From NCBI GenBank assembly GCA_907165275.2, contig OU015673.1, forward strand, positions 8,087,001 through 8,151,000: 64,000 bases of DNA. Direction: 5' to 3'. Numbering within the stretch: the stretch's first letter is position 1; every line of letters begins with the position of its first letter. The notes under the pieces were generated by a model. The model did no database searches. It worked only from the letters and a program-made list of their open reading frames with translations, and was not told where the DNA came from. The stretch is from Zygaena filipendulae. Lineage: Eukaryota > Arthropoda > Insecta > Lepidoptera > Zygaenidae. A program made the position numbers and the translations under genes. Shown here piece by piece: positions 58,100 through 64,000 of the stretch.

Positions 58100-58200
58100 G
58101 TATATATTGTATGTTCTGGACCACTTCGTTCTTTCGCAATGAGCGAGCACGTGCTCGCTCGCGAAATCACTCCGATGGTCCAGACCATACAATATATACC
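58100..58200. repeat. Fold-back with a perfect 20-bp palindrome
   Basis: GGTATATATTGTATG / CATACAATATATACC outer arms; the centre GAGCGAGCACGTGCTCGCTC (58141-58160) reads identically on both strands and contains CACGTG. It is about 300 bp upstream of the Oamb start codon. Confidence 0.8.
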
Positions 58201-58620
58201 AATCAAAATGATTCACTTGTCGGATCGATCATTTATTTGATCAACCATGCAACAAAACAACGAATGTCGTTCTTTCGCTAGGAGCGGTGAAAACAATAAT
58301 TATTATAATATACTGATTTAAAAAATGTATCTGTCATATGGATCATGCAAAGATTCACATGTCGATCGTACAACAAAAAACAAACAATAATAACCCGTTT
58401 GCATGTTTAGTTACCAAATTATGAATAAATAAAAACATACCTGAACTATCTGCCTGTACCGCGGAACTATTAAGTATTTTCATCACACATAAGCACATAC
58501 AAGTTATACGTAAAAACTTTGAATTTAATAATTGAATTATACTTATGTTAGAAACTATTATGTTCACTATATTGTCAGGTGTCTCTCCACAGTTAATGTT
58601 GAAGCATATATTTAAACTCA

Positions 58621-58761
58621 GTACCAGATTGGCTCAACGATCTTCAAAGTTTCAGATTTTCAGGCTAGATTGCTCAAGTCGTCGCCGAATCAAATTCGGC
58701 ACCAGATTGGCTCAACGATCTTCTGTAAATCAGAAACTAGGGCTAGATTGCTCAAGTCGTC
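58621..58761. repeat. Tandem duplication, period 78 bp
   Basis: ACCAGATTGGCTCAACGATC and GGCTAGATTGCTCAAGTCGT each occur twice, 78 bp apart. Confidence 0.8.
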
Positions 58762-60105
58762 ACTGAGTTATAAATAAAGCACATATTTTGTGATCAGATT
58801 GACTCGAGGACACCATAACTTTACGCAGTGAACACAAAGATTCTAAGCACTCGCAATGTCTAAATCGCAACAGCAGAGACTGTACTGTACTGTATGTTTC
58901 CCTTCGCTTCGCTTACTACTTATCTTTATTTTTTTACTTACCTTTGACATTCGGTACGGTTAGCAAATATGTAATAACCACACATGTTTCTGTTTAAATG
59001 GTTCATGTATGTCTTTATTACGTTGCATTAATAAACATACAGTTAATCTGAGAATTTAACGCAAAACATAAATTATTATGTAGAAAAACGAAATACCAAA
59101 ACTCATGAAAATTGGTCTATTTGGAAATTATGACAGTGATAACGAAGTCTTAAAGCTGGAACTATTTCCCGCGGTTTACAAAAAATATTTGCTTATAATA
59201 TATTTAAGAGGTATAAAATATAATTTTTATGACTTCAAGCACTTGTCGTTTGTAGGTACTGTTTCTGCAATCAGTACGTATACTTATTGTTCTCATAACT
59301 CTAAAGTGCTGATCACCACGGTTCCACGGTCCGCGCATGTTTATTATTTATAAAATTCGATGAAATGTCATCGCGCGCCGTCGCTTTCCCATCAAGTTGA
59401 ATCTAAATATAACTAAAATACGATTTTCTGTCTGTAATATCGAGATAACTCTGTTCTAAAAAACTCAACTGAGTGTTATTTGCATTTGTAAAAACATTAA
59501 TAACCATTTAAATGTTCCATATTTTTTTATCTCTATCCATCCAAACAATCTTCAGAATTATTGAAAGGTTTTTCATAAAATTTGATATACCTACTCTACT
59601 TATACTTTGGGTTCAAAAATGTCATACCTACTTATCATTTCGTAAAAAAAAAAAAATGTCTGAGAGAGTTTGGAATTCATGTGAGCGAAACCGAGGAAAT
59701 AACTGGTAGATAATACATGAGAATAGTATCATTGGTGATACCGGTAAGTATAAGTATTTGCTTGGCATGCAGTAACTTGTTACAATGGAAATAATTGAAC
59801 CATTGCACTCGACACATAATAGATGCGGCATATTGATGAGAAACTTATGAATCTAGTCCATTCCTTAATAAGTTTGAAATTTTATTTTAACAAGTAGGTA
59901 GGTACATTTACATTTTTGAAGTTTCAATTTTCGGTTATATTTTGAAAAATATACTTGTATTCTGCAATCGCATAACGTAATTCAATGTACATGGGGAATA
60001 AATAATACACACAACGATAATATATATTTAGCGTGTTTAATCCAAACAAATTTAATGTCATAACTGGTATTTACCAAAAAAATACTTTAAATTATTGTTT
60101 TTCAT

Positions 60106-60687
60106 TCAAGAGAAATACAACCTTACAACATTTACAATAGGACGTCTACACACTGGACAATTGTGAATGGAAAAACTACACGCGGCGCATGCAACCACAT
60201 GTCCGCACGGCGTCAAACATACATTGCACTCTTCATCGAAACAAACTTTACAACACTTATCTACCTGGCACATTTTCTCGTCAGTTTCGTGAGGAACTTG
60301 CGTAGTAGTGTTGGCGACAACGTTGTTGTGGTGGTGCTCTTTTTGCGCATGTTCCCTAAGCGTCTTAACGTGGGGGTCTATATAATTGGTGTCTGCACCG
60401 AATATGCCGCACTCGTCGCGATCAAATGATGTATCAGCAATGGAGCGAAATAGTGGACACCGCGGTGACCACCGCCTGTGTTCTTGGTCAGGTTCGTCGA
60501 GTTGCAACCAATTCATTATCTCGACATTGCAGTACGCACAACGCACTTCGTCACCGCGACCTATGAAATAGAAACCACTTTTTGCCAAACTTTCCGGTGA
60601 CAAGTATGCCAGTGGCCAATTTACAAATGAGTTTAAACGTTCCTCCTCACTCGACATGGCGCTAGGAGTTTGCCGTTCGTGCGCCAT
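60106..60687 (-). CDS. iap: IAP-like protein, one BIR and a C-terminal RING
   Basis: 193 residues, single exon. IAPs block caspases through the BIR and ubiquitinate partners through the RING (family knowledge). The BIR has zinc ligands C50, C53, H70, C77. The RING has C146, C149, C161, H163, C167, C170, C177, C180 with the IAP spacing, and the protein ends 13 residues later. Cellular IAP1 and baculovirus IAPs usually have two BIRs; one BIR plus RING without introns fits a viral or transposon-borne gene better. A second ATG at codon 11 is possible. It is divergent from the spliced gene at 61134 and near a DNA polymerase, which suggests an anti-apoptotic accessory gene of the same element (inference). 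A short direct repeat flanks it. Confidence 0.85.
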   Translation of the reverse strand: MAHERQTPSAMSSEEERLNSFVNWPLAYLSPESLAKSGFYFIGRGDEVRCAYCNVEIMNWLQLDEPDQEHRRWSPRCPLFRSIADTSFDRDECGIFGADTNYIDPHVKTLREHAQKEHHHNNVVANTTTQVPHETDEKMCQVDKCCKVCFDEECNVCLTPCGHVVACAACSFSIHNCPVCRRPIVNVVRLYFS

Positions 60688-61046
60688 CTTATCGGTGTAG
60701 TATACAAATGAGTCGCGCTCAAAGTTTGTCGGGGCAGTCGGCGCGATTTATGGTAGGTAAATAATAGAAAGAGGCGTGGAGGGGATATCAGCGGAAATTA
60801 TAAACACAAATGCTCGTGTGCATATTTTTATTTCAAGGAACAAATACTTAGTTACTGTTTTTGAATTTTGGTTATATTTCGAAAATCTACTTTTATTCTG
60901 CAATTGTATAACGCAAATCAATGTGTTCATGAAAAAGTAAGTAGGTACACGTATTTACCGAATTCGTTACGTTACGCTCGATGCCATATCTAGTTCGTTC
61001 CATCATCTGTGGTAAAGACATTTTGCTTAGTTTGTTTTTTTTGCTC

Positions 61047-61053
61047 TATAAAA
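61047..61053 (+). promoter_or_regulatory. TATA box of the spliced gene
   Basis: TATAAAA 81 bp upstream of the candidate start codon, in a region between divergent genes. A start of transcription near 61075-61085 would give a short leader. Confidence 0.5.
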
Positions 61054-61133
61054 ACACGGGTGTCAATTAAATGGCATTATAATTAATTCATCTCTTGATT
61101 AAAGTGCATCGACGCAGTAAGGATAAATCAAAA

Positions 61134-62394
61134 ATGTACGTAAGTACTTGCATTATTTACATTTTATTCTAATTTATTGAGAATAATTTGGAGGTTCTAT
61201 ATTATGGTTTTAAAGTTATTGTGTGAAGTTGTTGTAAAGTCATTGTGTTAACAAATTAGGTACACATAATTTAGGATACGCATCTGATTTAAATTATTTG
61301 GCAAGATAAAATGTGTTTAAGAACATGTCATATGTGTTGTGTACTGTAAAAAAAAATTAAATAAAAGTTATAACAAATAATGTTTTAAATTTCAGGTCGG
61401 ATATTGAGTATTCATCGGATGAGATCCAGGGTGCAGTGGCTGCCGCGCCGGTAGAAAAGCCAAAAAAAAGGGCACCGAAAAGAGCGCTAGAGGCTTCGGC
61501 ATTGTCGGTTAGGTAAGAATTGTTTATGCACTGTTTAATAAGATTTTTTAGTTTAATATGATGTTGCACTGGGGGATTTATGCAATAGTTGTCTTTAACA
61601 TTTAGTAATGAAAAATTAAAATGTATTTTACAGATCCAAAAAGAAGCCTGACACCAGTAGCCGCAGCAGCGACAGCAGGAGTGCGTCGACTTCAACGAGG
61701 TGGGTAAATAGAAATTTTACATTGAATACCTATTAGTATTTTGAAATGTCTGTTTTGAACTTTATTTCTTGTGTGTTATGCCGTGTTGCCATCTGTTTGC
61801 TATCGAACCACGACAATTTTTGTAGTGGCTTGAGTGTTTTATACTATACATTCCTATATATTTTATACAGCAGTAGCCTTATTAACCGGTTACTGTGAAC
61901 CAACTTATTTATTATAAGTTACAAACTAAAAAATTTATTTTAAAATTTAACTTGTTCATTATTTATCTTTTAGACTTTTAGGTAGATAATGGGTAATATC
62001 GGTTAAGTTGTGTAACATTTTTTTATTTTATTTTTTTGACAGCTCGGAATACGAACGAGGCCTCTTCGGTCTGGAGCCGGTGACAAAACAAACAAATAAG
62101 CTGTCTACCAACACCGGCCTCCAGACCTACCTCAGCACTCGAGTCCCCGGCGGGAAAGTTCGCCGGGATAAACATCTGGAAGGAGATTTTTATATAGAGG
62201 TACGAGTTTATAATACTGAAGAGGCTGCGACCGCACAGCCAGATCAACGGTGGCGGTCAGCGCAAGTGGCTTTGAAATTAAAATTAAATCGGGATACTTC
62301 GCAGTGGGGAGCCTTGCAAAAGTTTATGCACAAAGCACACGAGCTGTTTACTGATAGCGAACCTGTATTTTTTAGTGACAAAGGTTTTAAGTAG
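61134..62394 (+). CDS. Spliced gene of unknown family, possible PC4/Sub1-like ssDNA-binding protein
   Basis: Four exons: 61134-61135 (first two bases of the start codon), 61396-61512, 61634-61699, 62043-62394; all introns GT-AG, about 178 residues. The start is chosen because splicing AT to G restores ATG in frame with SDIEYSSDE; using the stronger GTAAGT at 61140 gives an early stop. N-terminal 60 residues are Ser-rich with basic patches (KKRAPKR, SKKKP). The C-terminal part has EGDFYIEVRVYNTEE, then an L-x-L strand and SQWGALQKFMHKAHELF. This acidic/Ser N-terminus plus IxVRxY...W..L pattern resembles PC4/Sub1 (weak). Same strand as, and 102 bp ahead of, the polymerase, so perhaps a replication co-factor (inference). 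Confidence 0.6.
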
Positions 62395-62496
62395 ATAATT
62401 TAAATTATTTTTACCTACACTATTTATTTCACAAGCTTCTGCGGAGTATCTCCATTTAGTTTTAGTTTTTAGTGTCATTCATAGTAATTTAACATA

Positions 62497-64000
62497 ATGC
62501 CGTATTGTGAAGATTGCAAAGTTTTTGTTAGTCGTGTTCGTTGGATAGGTCACTTGCGAAGTACTGATCATAAAAATAAAAATTATTCTACATTAAGTGA
62601 AGGTATCCTCAAAATTAATTCCGCTTTTCGCAACAGAATAGCCTCATATAAAGTTACATCATCGGATTCTGAGGATCAGACTTCAATAGAAAGTTTTTTA
62701 GATCATATACAAACTAAAATCAAATCGTTAATTGAAATGTCACTTAAGCAACATCACTGTGTCAAGGCCAATTTCGAATATTTTGGAGTTTTTCTCTTGT
62801 TAAAAAATGATTCCCAAGAGTTAAAATCATTTGGCACGAAAAATTTTACTCTTTATCAAAATTGCAATCTTGATACTTTATTTTTCGAGGTAAAAACCAG
62901 TTTGATCAAAAAAGCAAGTGAATTTCAAGAGCGTGATAGTGGTTGGACATTTTTGCATAATTCCCATTTAGAAGTTAACATAAACAAATACCAGCCTTTG
63001 CGTGGTTCAAGTTTCATTGAGTTGCCGGCTTTAATCAAATCAAAGAAAGCCTGTTTAAATATAAAGAATAATGATAATTTTTGTTTTTTATGGTCAGTAA
63101 CTGCTGCTTTGTATCCTGCTCAACGTCATTCTGATAGAGTTTCATCTTATCCTAAATTTAGTGACGTGTTGAACGTGGATGGCTTATCGTTCCCAATGAG
63201 TTTCTCAGACATCGCTCGGTTTGAACAGAACAATCCGCATATATGTATTTTTGTATACGGTTTAAATGATAAGAAGTTAGTGGTCGGTCCACTTTACAAA
63301 TCAGACGCATTGAACAAAAAAGTTATTCATTTACTTTATCTTGAAGAAGGTGATATGTCGCATTACTGTTTGATAAAGGATCTGTCGCGTCTTGTTAGAA
63401 GTCAAATTACTAAGCATTGTAACAAATTGCACTTTTGCGATCATTGTTTACAATTTTTCAACTCGAACGATCAGTTATGTTCTCATATCTGCGGAGGTGT
63501 GGCTACCGAATTACCTCCAAAAGGTTCCTTTATAGAATTTAAAAATTATGACCGAAAGCAAAACGTTCCTTTTGTTGTTTATGCAGATTTTGAAGCTATG
63601 CTCGAAACTTACGATAGTTGCGAACCCGATCCGTTAAAATCTTCTACAGTGACTCAACAGCGACATGTACCTGTAGCTTTTGCCTATCACCTCGTTTGTA
63701 CAGTAGATTCACGATACAACCACATAACCTCATATAGAGGACGTGATTGTGCTGATAAGTTTGTTAAATCTATTTGTGACGATGCAAAGAAAATCAGCGA
63801 AATATTAAATAAAAACGTGCCTATGGTTTTTACTGATACTGATGCTTATAATTATGAGAACGCAGAGACTTGTCACATTTGCGAGGGTCTAATAACAGTA
63901 GATAAAGTTCGTGATCATTGTCATTTGACAGGACAGTTCCGTGGCGCTGCTCATAGTTACTGTAATTTAAAATATCAAGTACCAAAGTTCTTGCCTGTTG
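62497..64000 (+). CDS. Protein-primed family B DNA polymerase, N-terminal part (runs off the window)
   Basis: 501 codons open from ATG 62497 to the window end with no stop. It would replicate the linear genome of a Polinton/Maverick- or adintovirus-like element by protein priming (family knowledge). Visible: a C2H2 finger C4, C7, H19, H25; a region with NNDNFCFLWSVTAALYP (C196) and MSHYCLIKDLSRL (H289, D295); a CDHC-type finger (HFCDHCLQFF); the exonuclease motif I YADFEA (D364, E366); and an endonuclease VII-like zinc module C459-x2-C462, DHCH 473-476, CN 489-490. Polymerase motifs A, B, C lie beyond the window. Bidnavirus polymerases share this ancestry, so the exact group is open. Confidence 0.82.
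   Translation, partial: MPYCEDCKVFVSRVRWIGHLRSTDHKNKNYSTLSEGILKINSAFRNRIASYKVTSSDSEDQTSIESFLDHIQTKIKSLIEMSLKQHHCVKANFEYFGVFLLLKNDSQELKSFGTKNFTLYQNCNLDTLFFEVKTSLIKKASEFQERDSGWTFLHNSHLEVNINKYQPLRGSSFIELPALIKSKKACLNIKNNDNFCFLWSVTAALYPAQRHSDRVSSYPKFSDVLNVDGLSFPMSFSDIARFEQNNPHICIFVYGLNDKKLVVGPLYKSDALNKKVIHLLYLEEGDMSHYCLIKDLSRLVRSQITKHCNKLHFCDHCLQFFNSNDQLCSHICGGVATELPPKGSFIEFKNYDRKQNVPFVVYADFEAMLETYDSCEPDPLKSSTVTQQRHVPVAFAYHLVCTVDSRYNHITSYRGRDCADKFVKSICDDAKKISEILNKNVPMVFTDTDAYNYENAETCHICEGLITVDKVRDHCHLTGQFRGAAHSYCNLKYQVPKFLPV

Larger units (their letters stand above)
57843..60105. other. 5' side of Oamb, non-coding
   Basis: GC-rich for about 80 bp before the start codon, then AT-rich. Contains a fold-back with a CACGTG centre (58100-58200), a 78-bp tandem duplication (58621-58761) and one arm of a direct repeat (59913-59992). 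No receptor promoter or 5' UTR exon could be fixed. Confidence 0.5.

Noticed and set aside
60163..60571. Plus-strand frames within the IAP gene
   Set aside because: Antisense shadows; the minus frame carries all zinc ligands of BIR and RING.
61357..61695. 112-codon minus-strand frame
   Set aside because: Antisense to exons 2 and 3 of the spliced gene, crossing an intron; no motif.

Overview
The window is non-coding-rich, AT-rich nuclear DNA of an insect, almost certainly a moth or butterfly. The signs are a receptor gene with short exons and very long introns, many copies of a CTAGT-ended Helitron family typical of Lepidoptera, tRNA-derived SINEs, and dozens of fold-back MITEs.

The host gene is one octopamine receptor of the OAMB / alpha-adrenergic-like class, on the minus strand from 57,842 down to 6,054. 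Eight coding exons can be placed to the base. All splice sites are GT-AG, all phases agree, and the sum is 1,533 nt (510 codons plus stop). Introns 1 and 2 are about 17.5 kb and 24.3 kb and hold most of the mobile DNA. The region 1-6,053 is 3' flank and 57,843-60,105 is the 5' side of the gene.

Intron 2 carries a nested insertion (28,056-37,765). A 5'-truncated non-LTR element with an RNase H domain sits between identical 92-bp target-site duplications. It is itself split by a Gypsy-type LTR element (28,741-36,541) flanked by ATCC. The Gypsy element has 665-bp LTRs, gag, and a pol apparently reached by -1 frameshifting. It is followed, inside the same target duplication, by an inverted partial copy of itself.

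The right edge (60,106-64,000) is a different kind of DNA: a viral or Polinton/Maverick-like gene cluster. It has a one-BIR plus RING IAP-like gene on the minus strand, a divergent spliced gene whose product may be a PC4-like ssDNA-binding protein, and the first 501 codons of a protein-primed family B DNA polymerase that runs off the window. Together they look like replication plus anti-apoptosis functions of an integrated DNA virus or virus-like transposon just upstream of the receptor gene.
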